Shown in pieces: positions 36,047 to 44,660 of a stretch of DNA of 63,481 bases. How positions within the stretch are numbered: position 1 is the stretch's first letter; each line of letters opens with the position of its first letter. Under the pieces are notes generated by a model. That model ran no database searches and was not told where the DNA came from. It saw only the letters and a list, made by a program, of their open reading frames with translations. The translations under genes were made by a program, and so were the position numbers. Source of the stretch: Roseomonas sp. GC11 (GTDB taxonomy: Bacteria; Pseudomonadota; Alphaproteobacteria; Acetobacterales; Acetobacteraceae); NCBI RefSeq assembly GCF_024437745.1, contig NZ_JANFNY010000024.1:1-63481 (forward strand). The letters run 5' to 3'.

Positions 36047-37434
36047 CGGTTCTTCCTGTTCCTGACACCGGTTTTGAGCTCACCCTGCCGGTGGTGGTGA
36101 TCGGTGCCGGCGCCGCTGGCCTCGTGGCGGCGTTGGCCCTCCGCCAGGCCGGGCAGGATGTCCTGGTGCTGGAGCGCGATCCGGTGCCGCGCGGCTCCAC
36201 CGCGCTCTCTGCCGGCCTCATTCCCGCGTCAGCCACGCGCTGGCAGCGTGCCGCGGGCATCGAGGACAGCGCGCTCCTGTTCGGCGCCGATATCATGGCC
36301 AAGGCGCAGGGCGAGCCGGATCCGGCGATGGTGCAATCCGTCGTCGAGCGCATCGGGGGCGTGCTGGAATGGCTGGCGGATCGGCATGGCCTCGATTTCT
36401 CGGTCATCACCGATTTCCGCTACCCGGGCCACTCGGCCTGCCGCATGCACGGCCTGCCCAGCCGCTCCGGCGAGGAACTGGTGGACCGCCTGCGTGAAGC
36501 CGCGGAGGCGGCGGGTGTCGAGATCCTTTGCGATGCCCACGTCATCGCCCTCTACGCCGATGATCAGGCGCGGGTGCACGGGCTGCGCTTCCGGCGCCCG
36601 GATGGCAGCGAGGAAAGCCTGGGCTGCGAGGCCCTGATCCTCGCCTGCAACGGCTATGGCGGCAATCCGGATCTCGTCGCGCGGCATGTGCCGCAGCTGG
36701 CGGGGGCGCTCTATTTCGGCCATGCCGGCAATCAGGGCGATGCCGTGCTCTGGGGGGAGGCCCTGGGGGCGGCAACGCGCCATCTCTCTGGCCACCAGGG
36801 GCATGGCTCCGTCGCGCATCCCATCGGTATCCTGATTTCCTGGGCGACCATGACCCAGGGTGGCGTGCAGGTGAACCTGTTGGGCCAGCGCTTTTCCGAT
36901 GAGAGCCACGGTTATTCCGAGCAGGCGGCCACCGTGCTGCGCCAGCCTGAAGGCACGGTGTGGAGCATCTTTGATGAGCGGATTGCCGGCATCGCCCGGC
37001 AGTTCGAGGATTTCCGCCAGGCCGAGCAGGCGGGCGTGGTGGTCACGGCCGCTGATCTTCCGGCCCTCGCCGCGGTGACGCGCCTGCCATGCGAAGCCCT
37101 GGCGGCGACGCTGGAAGAAGTGGAGCGGATGAAAGCAGGTGCGGAGAAGGATCGCTTCGGGCGGGACTTCGCCGGGCAGCCGCCGCTTCAGCCGCCCTAT
37201 CGCGCGGTGCGCGTCACGGGCGCCCTGTTTCATACGCAGGGTGGGCTGGTCGTGGATGGGCAGGCGCGCGTGCTGCGGCCGGATGGCGCGCCGCTTCCCA
37301 ATCTCTACGCGGCGGGGGGCGCGGCCTGTGGCGTGTCCGGCAGCCGTGCGGAAGGATACCTGTCGGGCAATGGGCTTTTGACGGCGGTGGCGCTGGGGCA
37401 TGCGGCGGGCGTTGCCGCGGCGGGGCGGGGTTGA
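36043..37434 (+). CDS. FAD-dependent oxidoreductase (fumarate reductase/KsdD type)
   Basis: A 463-residue flavoprotein. The Rossmann FAD loop is VVVIGAGAAGLVAALALRQAG, with GSTALSAGLIPA as the second contact. FHTQGGLVVDGQARVL and NLYAAGGAACGVSG at the C terminus match the flavoprotein subunit of soluble fumarate reductases. It would reduce or introduce a C=C bond next to a carbonyl. It has no heme or iron-sulfur domain. It is the last gene of the operon and is followed by a bidirectional hairpin. Confidence 0.88.
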   Translation: MTVLPVPDTGFELTLPVVVIGAGAAGLVAALALRQAGQDVLVLERDPVPRGSTALSAGLIPASATRWQRAAGIEDSALLFGADIMAKAQGEPDPAMVQSVVERIGGVLEWLADRHGLDFSVITDFRYPGHSACRMHGLPSRSGEELVDRLREAAEAAGVEILCDAHVIALYADDQARVHGLRFRRPDGSEESLGCEALILACNGYGGNPDLVARHVPQLAGALYFGHAGNQGDAVLWGEALGAATRHLSGHQGHGSVAHPIGILISWATMTQGGVQVNLLGQRFSDESHGYSEQAATVLRQPEGTVWSIFDERIAGIARQFEDFRQAEQAGVVVTAADLPALAAVTRLPCEALAATLEEVERMKAGAEKDRFGRDFAGQPPLQPPYRAVRVTGALFHTQGGLVVDGQARVLRPDGAPLPNLYAAGGAACGVSGSRAEGYLSGNGLLTAVALGHAAGVAAAGRG

Positions 37435-37477
37435 AAAAAAGTCCGGGGGAAGGAATTCCCCCGGACCCCCATCTTTT
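37434..37477. terminator. Bidirectional intrinsic terminator
   Basis: The stem GTCCGGGGGAA/TTCCCCCGGAC (37441-37466) is flanked by A7 before and CTTTTTT after, so it can end transcription in both directions. It sits exactly between the convergent oxidoreductase and polyamine-type permease genes. It resembles the first stem of the repeats at 12591 and 21893. Confidence 0.85.
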
Positions 37478-37486
37478 TTCTGTCAG

Positions 37487-38389
37487 TCAGATGGCTTGCG
37501 TCGCGGTGTCGCTCGCGCCAGGCAGGGCGGCCATGTCCTGGCTCTCGGCGCGCAGTGCGTTCCGCTCGCGGCGCGCGGCTTTTGCCTCCTCGCGGCGCTT
37601 CGCCACTTCATAGAGCAGCGCGCCGGCCACGGTCACCGCGATGATCGTCACGGCCAGCGCGCTCAGCGCCGGTGTCGTGCCCTGGCGCACCCGGCCGGCC
37701 AGCACCGTGGTCAGCGTCTTGTCGGCCAGGATCGAGAAGGTGGTGGTGTTGTAGTTCTCGAAGGAGGACAGGAAGGCCACCACGGCGGCGGAGCCGATGG
37801 AAGGCGCCATGAAGGGCAGCATCACATCGCGGAACACCTGCCAGCGGCTGGCGCCGAGATCCAGCGCCGCCTCCTCCAGCGTGCGGTCGAACCGCGCGAG
37901 CCGGGCCAGGAAGATCAGCATGGTGTAGGCGGAGATGAAGCTGGATTGCGCCAGCACCGTCATCAGCGTGCCGTCATAGAAGAAGCGCAGGCCGGTGAGC
38001 TGCGTCGCCTGCCGCCAGAAGACGACGGTGGAAATGCCGATGATGACGCCCGGCGTCAGCACCGGCGAGACGACGATCAGGTAGTAGAAGGAGCGCGCCC
38101 GCGCCTGCAGCTGCGTCATCACCAGCGCGCCGGCGAGGCCCACGGGGACGGAGACGAGGACAACAAGAAGCCCGATCCACAGGCTGGTGCGCAGCCCCAG
38201 CATCAGGTCCTTGTCGCCCGCCAGCTTGCCGAACCAGTCGAGCGTGAAGCCCTCGAAGGGCCAGGCCTGCGGATAGGCGGGCGTGTTGAAGGCGGTGATG
38301 CCCATCACCACCAGCGGTCCGAAGAGATAGGCGAAGAACAGCAGGATGTAGAAGCCCACCAGGGCACGCCGCAGCGTGTCGGCCCTCAT
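37487..38389 (-). CDS. Polyamine-type ABC permease (PotC-like)
   Basis: A 300-residue membrane protein with six hydrophobic segments and the EAA loop EEAALDLGASRWQVFRDVMLP. It is the last gene of a PotDABC-like importer (binding protein, ATPase, permease, permease) on the minus strand. It overlaps the upstream permease by four bases. Basic residues dominate the C-terminal tail (AKRREEAKAARRERNALR). Confidence 0.9.
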   Translation of the reverse strand: MRADTLRRALVGFYILLFFAYLFGPLVVMGITAFNTPAYPQAWPFEGFTLDWFGKLAGDKDLMLGLRTSLWIGLLVVLVSVPVGLAGALVMTQLQARARSFYYLIVVSPVLTPGVIIGISTVVFWRQATQLTGLRFFYDGTLMTVLAQSSFISAYTMLIFLARLARFDRTLEEAALDLGASRWQVFRDVMLPFMAPSIGSAAVVAFLSSFENYNTTTFSILADKTLTTVLAGRVRQGTTPALSALAVTIIAVTVAGALLYEVAKRREEAKAARRERNALRAESQDMAALPGASDTATQAI

Positions 38390-39405
38390 TTCGCGATCTC
38401 CCCGAGGCCGAGGCGGAACAGCTTCAGCACGCCCAGCACGAAGATGATGCAGGCGACGAGCAGGATCAGCGCATAGGCCGCGCCCTGCTGCCAGTTGAAG
38501 GCCTGGTAGAAGCGGTCATAGACGATGGGCGTGAACCACAGGCTGCGCGGCCCGGCCAGGATCAGCGGCGCCGCCAGGGAGCCCGCCGTCAGCATGAAGA
38601 CCAGCGTGGCGCCGGAGCCGATGCCCGGCTTGGCATGCGGGATGACGATGAAGGCATGGATATGCCACCACGGCGCCCCGAGGTCGCGCGCCGCCTCGAT
38701 CAGATTGCGGTCCAGCGTCTCGATCGCGTTGTAGAGCGCGAACATCATCATCAGCAGATAGGCATAGGCGAGGCCGGAATAGAGCGCGACATCCCCCGCG
38801 ATGAAATCCACCGGCTGGTCCGTGAGGCCGAGCGACATCAGAACCCGGTTGATCAGCCCCTGATTGCTGAACAGCAGGCGGAAGGCGAAGGCCCGCAGAA
38901 GCTCGTTCACCCAGTAGGGGGCGATCAGCATCAGCATCATCAGCCGCAGCCGCGCCGGCCGCGCCACCTTCGCCATGTAGAAGGCGACCGGGTAGCAGAT
39001 GCAGAAATCCAGCGCCGTCACCAGGATGGAGACGAGGATGGTGAGGCCGAAAGCCTTCAGGTGGGTGACGTTCCAGCTGTCGGTCGATGTGTTCGAGCCG
39101 AACAGGAAGAAGCGGTAGTGGTCCAGCGTGTAGATGTCGCGCGCATTGCCCCACTGCGCCGGCGGCAGCCGCGGGCGGAAGGACAGGTCGATCATCGACA
39201 GCAGCGGCAGGACGATCATGAAGACCGTCCACAGCACCACGGCGAGGATCAGGAAGGAGGCCACCGGCCAGCCATTGCGCGCGATGAAGCCGGGCGGCGC
39301 ATCAGGGCCGAGCGCCCGCCGTTCCCGCCAGGAGAGGGTGGCGAGCGCCAGCACCATCAGCACCGGCACCGCCAGGATCACCCATTGGCCGGTACTGCTA
39401 TGCAT
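38386..39405 (-). CDS. Polyamine-type ABC permease (PotB-like)
   Basis: A 339-residue membrane protein with six or seven hydrophobic segments and the coupling loop IEAARDLGAPWWHIHAFIVIP. Two candidate ATGs lie at 39411 and 39405. The second is preferred because GAGGG is then eight bases away. The start overlaps the end of the ATPase gene. The N terminus (to about residue 70) is longer than in classic PotB. Confidence 0.88.
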   Translation of the reverse strand: MHSSTGQWVILAVPVLMVLALATLSWRERRALGPDAPPGFIARNGWPVASFLILAVVLWTVFMIVLPLLSMIDLSFRPRLPPAQWGNARDIYTLDHYRFFLFGSNTSTDSWNVTHLKAFGLTILVSILVTALDFCICYPVAFYMAKVARPARLRLMMLMLIAPYWVNELLRAFAFRLLFSNQGLINRVLMSLGLTDQPVDFIAGDVALYSGLAYAYLLMMMFALYNAIETLDRNLIEAARDLGAPWWHIHAFIVIPHAKPGIGSGATLVFMLTAGSLAAPLILAGPRSLWFTPIVYDRFYQAFNWQQGAAYALILLVACIIFVLGVLKLFRLGLGEIAK

Positions 39406-40480
39406 CGCCATAGCCCTCGCGCGGCAGCAGGATGGCGGCCTCGGGGTCGTAGTCCAGCCAGGCTTCCTGGCCGGGTTCCGGCGCCTGCCGCGCCGCCGCG
39501 CCGGAGAGGGAGAGCAGCAGCGCGCGACCGCCACCGCAGCGCAGCGTCAGATGCGTCGTCGCGCCCTCGAAGGCGCGGCCGGTGACGGTGCCGGCGAGGC
39601 GCCCGGCCCCCGGCTCCACCAGCGACAGCGCCTCGGGCCGCAGGAACAGCACGGCCTCCGAGCCGGGCGCCAGCTGCCGGCTGTTGCGGCCGGGCAGGGG
39701 GCCAAGCTCCGTCTGCACGCGCGCCAGATCGCCATCGCGGTCCAGCACGGCGCCGGGCAGCGCGTTGTTCTCGCCGACGAAGCCGGCGACGAAGGCGGTG
39801 CGCGGCTGGTGGTACAGCGTCTCGCCATCGCTGATCTGCTGGATCACGCCGCGGCTCATCACCGCGATGCGGTCCGACATGGTCAGCGCCTCGCCCTGAT
39901 CATGCGTGATGTAGATGAAGGTGATGCCGACGCGGCGCTGGATGGCGCGCAGCTCGGTGCGCATATGCTGGCGCAGCTTGAGGTCGAGCGCCGAAAGCGG
40001 CTCGTCCAGCAGCAGGATCTTCGGCTCCACCGCCAGGGCGCGGGCGATCGCCACGCGCTGCTTCTGGCCGCCGGACAGCTCATCGATGCGCTTGTTGCCC
40101 TGGCCGGGCAGGGCGATCAGCTCCAGCAGCGCCTCCGCCCTGGCCAGCCGCTCGCGCTTGCCCATGCCGCGCACACGCAGGCCATAGGCGATGTTCTCCG
40201 CCACCGACATCATCGGGAAAAGCGCGAGGTTCTGGAAGATCAGCGCCGTCGGCCGCTCATTCGGGCCGGTGCCGCGCATGTCGCGGCCCTCGAAGAGCAC
40301 GCGCCCCTCGCTCGGCTGCACGAAGCCGGAAATGGCGCGCAGCAAGGTCGTCTTGCCGCAGCCGGAAGGGCCGAGGAAGGAGAAGAACTCGCCCTGGGCG
40401 ATGTCGAGCGAGGCATCCTCGACCGCGGTGAAGCCGCCGAAGCGGACGCTGACGCGGTCAAGCACAAGGGCTGATGTCAT
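39398..40480 (-). CDS. Polyamine-type ABC ATPase (PotA-like)
   Basis: A 360-residue nucleotide-binding subunit: Walker A (GPSGCGKTTLLRAISG), signature (LSGGQKQRVAIARALA), Walker B (ILLLDEPLSALD), the H-loop (YITHDQGEALTMSDRI), and a C-terminal TOBE regulatory domain (about residues 270-350). It lies between the binding-protein gene and the two permeases. Confidence 0.92.
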   Translation of the reverse strand: MTSALVLDRVSVRFGGFTAVEDASLDIAQGEFFSFLGPSGCGKTTLLRAISGFVQPSEGRVLFEGRDMRGTGPNERPTALIFQNLALFPMMSVAENIAYGLRVRGMGKRERLARAEALLELIALPGQGNKRIDELSGGQKQRVAIARALAVEPKILLLDEPLSALDLKLRQHMRTELRAIQRRVGITFIYITHDQGEALTMSDRIAVMSRGVIQQISDGETLYHQPRTAFVAGFVGENNALPGAVLDRDGDLARVQTELGPLPGRNSRQLAPGSEAVLFLRPEALSLVEPGAGRLAGTVTGRAFEGATTHLTLRCGGGRALLLSLSGAAARQAPEPGQEAWLDYDPEAAILLPREGYGDA

Positions 40481-40547
40481 GGGCACCCGTCTGCCAGGAA
40501 GAACAGGGATCGCGGGGGCGGGCAGGCGCCGCCCCCGCGCGGCATCC

Positions 40548-41723
40548 TCAGGCGGCCTTGAACTTCTCGGCGTACTGGGTGCGCAGGTCGGCGAACCAGG
40601 AAGGCTCCGGCACGCGGTGCCACAGCTTCGCCGTGGCATCGCCCGGATAGGCCTCCAGGAAGTTCTTCTTGGCCACATCAGACAGAAAAGCATCCGCCCC
40701 CTTGGCCACCGGGTTGTAGCCCGAGCCATCCGCCACCTTGGCCGAGACCTCGGGGGAGTGGATGTAGTTGATCCAGGCATAGGCCTGCTCGACATTGCGC
40801 GCGGCCTTGGTGATGGCCCAGCCATCGAGCCAGGCGATCGCGCCTTCCTGCGGCGCCATGTAGGAGACGGGGCGGCCCTGCTTCTTCAGCGACAGCGCCG
40901 GGCCATCCCAGGTCTGGCCGATGACGACGCCATTCTCCAGCAGGCCGGACTTGGTGTTGTCGGCCGAATCCCAGAACTGGCGGATCTGCGACTTCTTCTC
41001 GATGGCGAACTTCAGGATGGGGTCGTAGATGCGGCGCATCGACGCCTCATCCTTGTAGCTGTCCATCATGCGGTTGCTGGCCAGGCGGCCGGTGCGGTCC
41101 CACCACAGGCCGATGCCGAGCAGCAGCGAATGCGGCCGGCCCTGCACCTTGCCGCGATAGGCCTCGTCCCACAGCGTGCCGTAGCTCAGCGTCTCATAGT
41201 TCAGCGTTGTGAGGTCGGTGCGCCAGGAAATCGCCTCCGAACCCCAGCAATGCGGCACGTGGTAGAGCTTGCCGCCCCAGGTCCAGACGCTGGTCGAGCC
41301 CTCCAGCATGGCCGGCAACAGGCGGTCGAGCTGCAGCTTCTTCGTGTCGAAGGGCGCCAGCACCTCAAGCTCCTGGAACTGCGGCGCGCGGTCGCGCGTC
41401 GGCTGGCAGAGGTCGAAGCCTTCGCCGCCGGTGGCCTGCAGCTTGTTGATCTGCTCCTCATTCTGCGAGAAGGGCGTCTTGTTGATGCGGATGCCCGTCT
41501 TCTTCTCGAAGTCGGGGATCACCTCGCCCGGCAGTTCGTCATCCCAGTGCAGCAGGTTGAGCGTGCCGGAGGAGGACAGCGCGTCCTTCACATACCACGG
41601 CCCCATCGCGGCCACGGTGCCGGCGGCGCCCGCCTTCAGGAAGAAACGGCGGCTGAGGCCGCGCGCCGCGCGCAGCGTCTCGGCGGCCTGGGCCGTGGCG
41701 GCCATCTTGTTGGTGTCAGACAT
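40548..41723 (-). CDS. Polyamine-type extracellular solute-binding protein
   Basis: A 391-residue protein with a twin-arginine-like leader (SRRFFLKAGAAGTVAAMG) and a PotD-type fold (LNLLHWDDELPGEVIPDFEKKTG, given in part; VIGQTWDGPAL). It is the first gene of the importer operon, 67 bases from the ATPase. Spermidine/putrescine-like cations are the family substrates. The speD and speE genes about 5 kb away fit polyamine use but do not prove the ligand. Confidence 0.9.
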   Translation of the reverse strand: MSDTNKMAATAQAAETLRAARGLSRRFFLKAGAAGTVAAMGPWYVKDALSSSGTLNLLHWDDELPGEVIPDFEKKTGIRINKTPFSQNEEQINKLQATGGEGFDLCQPTRDRAPQFQELEVLAPFDTKKLQLDRLLPAMLEGSTSVWTWGGKLYHVPHCWGSEAISWRTDLTTLNYETLSYGTLWDEAYRGKVQGRPHSLLLGIGLWWDRTGRLASNRMMDSYKDEASMRRIYDPILKFAIEKKSQIRQFWDSADNTKSGLLENGVVIGQTWDGPALSLKKQGRPVSYMAPQEGAIAWLDGWAITKAARNVEQAYAWINYIHSPEVSAKVADGSGYNPVAKGADAFLSDVAKKNFLEAYPGDATAKLWHRVPEPSWFADLRTQYAEKFKAA

Positions 41724-42036
41724 GCTGTGAAGCTCTCCCCTGGCTCTACGGCCGGATACCGGTCCCTGCCGCTGCCCTAAGCAGGAAGCAGGCCAGTCCG
41801 GCCCGGGCCTCCTCGGGCCGCCCCGGGCCGCCGCGGGTGGGGACTGCTCTGCGATACCCGGTCAAAGCCTGGGCGGATCGTTGGGGATGTGTGCCTTGTT
41901 TCTGTGCAAAGGCCGCGCCGGAGCCTGCCGCCGGCGTGGAGGGGGGGAGGGGCGAGGAACGAGCGTTAACGGAGTCTTGGAACAAGCCACGGTTCTTCCT
42001 GGTTCAGGCGGTCGCTGCCGGTGTCAGGAACGAGTC
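41724..42036. other. Intergenic region, divergent promoters
   Basis: No gene is supported here. It separates the divergent binding-protein gene and the unknown gene at 42037. It is full of short GC palindromes (for example GGCCCGGGCC near 41800). I see no convincing -35/-10 pair. A ribosome-site-like AGGAACGAGTC precedes the ATG at 42037. Confidence 0.4.
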
Positions 42037-43194
42037 ATGCCTTTCTCGCCCCCAGCCCATTCGTCCCAGGCGCATTCCTCCATCGTCTGCGACCATGACT
42101 GGCTGTCGCATATGCGCTCCCGGCCGCAGATCCTGGGCGAATTCGCCGAGGCCCTGCCAGGGCAGGGGGATCTGGTGATGGAGGAGGCGGCCGCACGTGC
42201 CTGGCCGGGCCATGGCGGCCGGGCGCTCGACCATTTCGAGGCGGCGCTGGACGAGATGGAGGCCGGCTTCACCGCCATCGCCGAGGCCGAGGACGCCTAT
42301 CGCGCGGCCATGGAGCACTGGCTGGCCCAGCAATGCCTCACCTGGACGACGCTGGCGGCGGCCTGGGTGGGGGCTCTGCTCTCGCCCCGCCGGCGGGAGG
42401 ATTACCGCCGCCTCGTGGCGCTGCGGCAGACGCAGCCCCTGTCCGACCGCGAGGCCGCCGCCGCCTTTCGCAAGGCGCGCGCCGAGGCGGATGCGCGCAT
42501 CCAGCAGGGCGGCCGGCTGGCGGCCACCTGGGCGGTGCAGGCGGCGCTGGCCCTGGTGCTCACCGGCCGCACCCCCTCCGGCCCGCTGGCCGAGGCGGTG
42601 CAGGCCTATGACGCGGCGGTGACGCGGCGCGCCATGCTGCGCCACCGCATCGTCGTCTCCGCCATGGGGGTGAGCCAGACCTTCCCCTTCGAGATCACCC
42701 CGCCCCCGCCGCCCGCGCGCCGCCCGCGCCTCGCCTGGCCGGCGGAACTCGGCTCGATGGGCATCCCGAGCCGTGTCGAGGACCCGCTGCGCATCGCCGT
42801 CTCCGTGCGGGCCGATGGCCTCTCCTGGGAGGGCGGCGATGTCTGCGTGCTGGAACTCGGGGAATGGGAGGTCGCCATGCCGCTCAGCGAGGCGGGCTCG
42901 GCGCGCATGCTCGGGCTGATCAGCAAGTTCAACAATTTCCGCTCCGTCCGCGGGCGTGAGGACACGATGGTCCTCGGCTATGACGTGCCCAAGGGCGTGG
43001 AGAGCATGCGCCTGACGCGCCACATGCGGAACTGGCAGGCCGAGCAATGGGGCCTGACCGTCGATCTGCGCTATGAAAAGCTGCCGCGGGAGAAGGCGCC
43101 GAAGGGCGCGAATGCGGCCGGCAATGCGCCCGGGACCTCTTCAGGGAATTCCCCGGGGGATTCGCTGGCCGCCGGCGCGCCGTCGCGGGGCTGA
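42037..43194 (+). CDS. Unrecognised 385-residue protein
   Basis: I do not recognise a family. The N-terminal half (about 30-200) is rich in Ala, Glu and Arg and likely helical. A proline stretch (TPPPPPARRPRLAWP, about 225-240) leads to a more beta-like C-terminal half with charged, ordered sequence (RVEDPLRIAVSVRADGLSWEGGDVC, given in part). The tail (from about 350) is low-complexity Gly/Ala/Ser/Asn. There is no signal peptide or clear membrane segment, so it is probably cytoplasmic. The ATG at 42037 is chosen for its upstream AGGAACGAG. A composite repeat starts directly at the stop codon. Confidence 0.65.
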   Translation: MPFSPPAHSSQAHSSIVCDHDWLSHMRSRPQILGEFAEALPGQGDLVMEEAAARAWPGHGGRALDHFEAALDEMEAGFTAIAEAEDAYRAAMEHWLAQQCLTWTTLAAAWVGALLSPRRREDYRRLVALRQTQPLSDREAAAAFRKARAEADARIQQGGRLAATWAVQAALALVLTGRTPSGPLAEAVQAYDAAVTRRAMLRHRIVVSAMGVSQTFPFEITPPPPPARRPRLAWPAELGSMGIPSRVEDPLRIAVSVRADGLSWEGGDVCVLELGEWEVAMPLSEAGSARMLGLISKFNNFRSVRGREDTMVLGYDVPKGVESMRLTRHMRNWQAEQWGLTVDLRYEKLPREKAPKGANAAGNAPGTSSGNSPGDSLAAGAPSRG

Positions 43195-43337
43195 GAGGCC
43201 GTTTGACAGCACGGCGCGTGATCTTGAAAAGGTCTTCGCCTCTCTCTCTCGGCCCCCGCGCCACAGGGAAAGAAAGAGGGGCGTTTGAGAGGGCAAAGCT
43301 CCCTCCAGCCAGGAGCGGCCCGTATTCCCAAACAGCC
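43195..43337. repeat. Composite palindromic intergenic repeat, copy 3
   Basis: It runs inverted relative to copy 1: it begins GAGGCCGTTTGACAGCAC and ends TTCCCAAACAGCC, the reverse complements of the ends at 1275 and 1095. The inner stems are degraded. It starts on the first base after the stop of the unknown gene. Confidence 0.72.
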
Positions 43338-43691
43338 GCTGAGCCGGCTGCGGGGCCGCTCCCGGAGAACAGGTCCGTCCACGCCCATCTCCAGGCGGCG
43401 ATGCCGCAATTGTCGCGGACAGCCTTCAGCACCCATCGGGCGCATTTGCTGATGGACCCCTCTGGCCATGTGCTGGAGGCGAACGAGGCCGGTGACGGAC
43501 CACGCCATGCCCGGCATGAGCGGGGCGGAACTGGCGGCGCAGGCGGCCGGGCAATGGCCGGGCAGGGGCATCTGCGCAGGTCCGGCTCTGCGGAGAACAT
43601 CGCCCTGAAGAAATTCCCCATCCTCCCGAAGCCCTTCCAGAAGGAGGATCTGCGGGAACGGCTCGGCAGGGCCGGCCACCCCCTCCAGTGA
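43338..43691 (+). pseudogene. Decayed response-regulator receiver fragment
   Basis: One frame from 43492 reads TDHAMPGMSGAELAAQAA, the phosphorylation-site Asp and following helix of a CheY-like receiver, then drifts into nonsense and stops at 43603-43605. Another frame continues at about 43605-43660 with ILPKPFQKEDLRERLGRA, the conserved Lys-Pro-Phe end of the same domain. So one or more frameshifts split a receiver domain. Upstream bases in the second frame show no further family signal. Genes of this kind usually form the tail of hybrid histidine kinases. Confidence 0.65.
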
Positions 43692-43721
43692 GGGGGGGCG
43701 GGCCAGCCCCGGCGCGGCGGA

Positions 43722-44174
43722 TCAGTCGATGGCGTTGGCCTGCAGGAACAGCGCCTGGGAGAGGGTTTCGAAGAAGCGCTGGAAGGGCGCGGGGTCGGAC
43801 AGTTCGTGCTGGTTCAGCTGGCCCGAGGCGCGGACGATGGTCCGGTTGCCCTCGCCCCGGCGCAGGGTGACCGTGAAGCGGACCAGCCCGCCGCCGCCAT
43901 AGCGCGTGGCGCTGATGGTGCCGAGCACGGTATCGGCGCGGTCCACGACGAAGCCCAGATCCTGCAGGGCGCTGATCGCGGCCTGATACACCTTGCCCTG
44001 GTCCGCCGTGTCGAAGGCGCGGGTGGAGATGGCGCGCTGCGCCGCCTGGCTGTTGGCGCTGCCGAGCACCTGCTGGCGGCTGTCCGTCTGGCAGGCGGCG
44101 AGCAGCGGCAGCAGCGCCACCGCGAGGGCGGCGCCGAGGCGGGAGGAGGGGGCTGGCACGGTGTCAGATCTCAT
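43722..44174 (-). CDS. Lipoprotein, paralogous family member 1
   Basis: A 150-residue protein with a lipoprotein signal (LLPLLAACQT, lipobox cysteine near residue 28). The mature domain contains FDTADQGKVYQAAISALQDLGF (given in part), then ISATR and a C-terminal RFFETLSQALFLQ helix. The same layout recurs in three other genes of this operon. The start overlaps the previous gene by eleven bases. The function is unknown; export to the envelope is likely. Confidence 0.75.
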   Translation of the reverse strand: MRSDTVPAPSSRLGAALAVALLPLLAACQTDSRQQVLGSANSQAAQRAISTRAFDTADQGKVYQAAISALQDLGFVVDRADTVLGTISATRYGGGGLVRFTVTLRRGEGNRTIVRASGQLNQHELSDPAPFQRFFETLSQALFLQANAID

Positions 44175-44646
44175 GCGCGGTGAGGAAGGCGGATTGCGCC
44201 ATCTTCTCGAAGAAGCCCTGGTAGATGGCCGGGTCCTCCAGCGTCTCCCCGGCGGTGAGCAGGGAGCCCGGGCGGGGGGTGATGGACTGGAAGGTGGCGC
44301 GGACCAGAATGCTGCGGCCATCGGCGCCGGGGCGGAGCACCACCTGCGCGCGCACGCGCCCATCGGCGGTCCTGGTGCCGACGATGATGCCGTGCTCGGC
44401 CTGCGTCTCCTCGATCTGGTAGCCGAGGTCCTGCAAGGTGCCGATGGCGCTTTGCAGCATCAGCCGGCGGTCGGCCGTGTCGAAGCGGCGGGTCTGCCGG
44501 GCGCGCAGGGCGGTCGCCGCCGCGCTGGGGGTGAAGGCGGCGGCCTGCTGCGCCGGGGTGGGGGCACAGCCTGCCAGCGCCGCCAGGGCCGCGCCGGGCA
44601 GCGCCGCCAGCAGGAGGCGCCGCCGGGGGCAGGGCTGGCGGGACAT
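44164..44646 (-). CDS. Lipoprotein, paralogous family member 2
   Basis: A 160-residue protein with an Arg-rich leader and lipobox ALAGC (cysteine at about residue 27). The core FDTADRRLMLQSAIGTLQDLG, followed by GTRTADGRVRAQVVL and a closing FFEKMAQSAFL, aligns by eye with its neighbours. The function is unknown. Confidence 0.75.
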   Translation of the reverse strand: MSRQPCPRRRLLLAALPGAALAALAGCAPTPAQQAAAFTPSAAATALRARQTRRFDTADRRLMLQSAIGTLQDLGYQIEETQAEHGIIVGTRTADGRVRAQVVLRPGADGRSILVRATFQSITPRPGSLLTAGETLEDPAIYQGFFEKMAQSAFLTAHEI

Positions 44647-44660
44647 CGCGCCGGCGCCGC

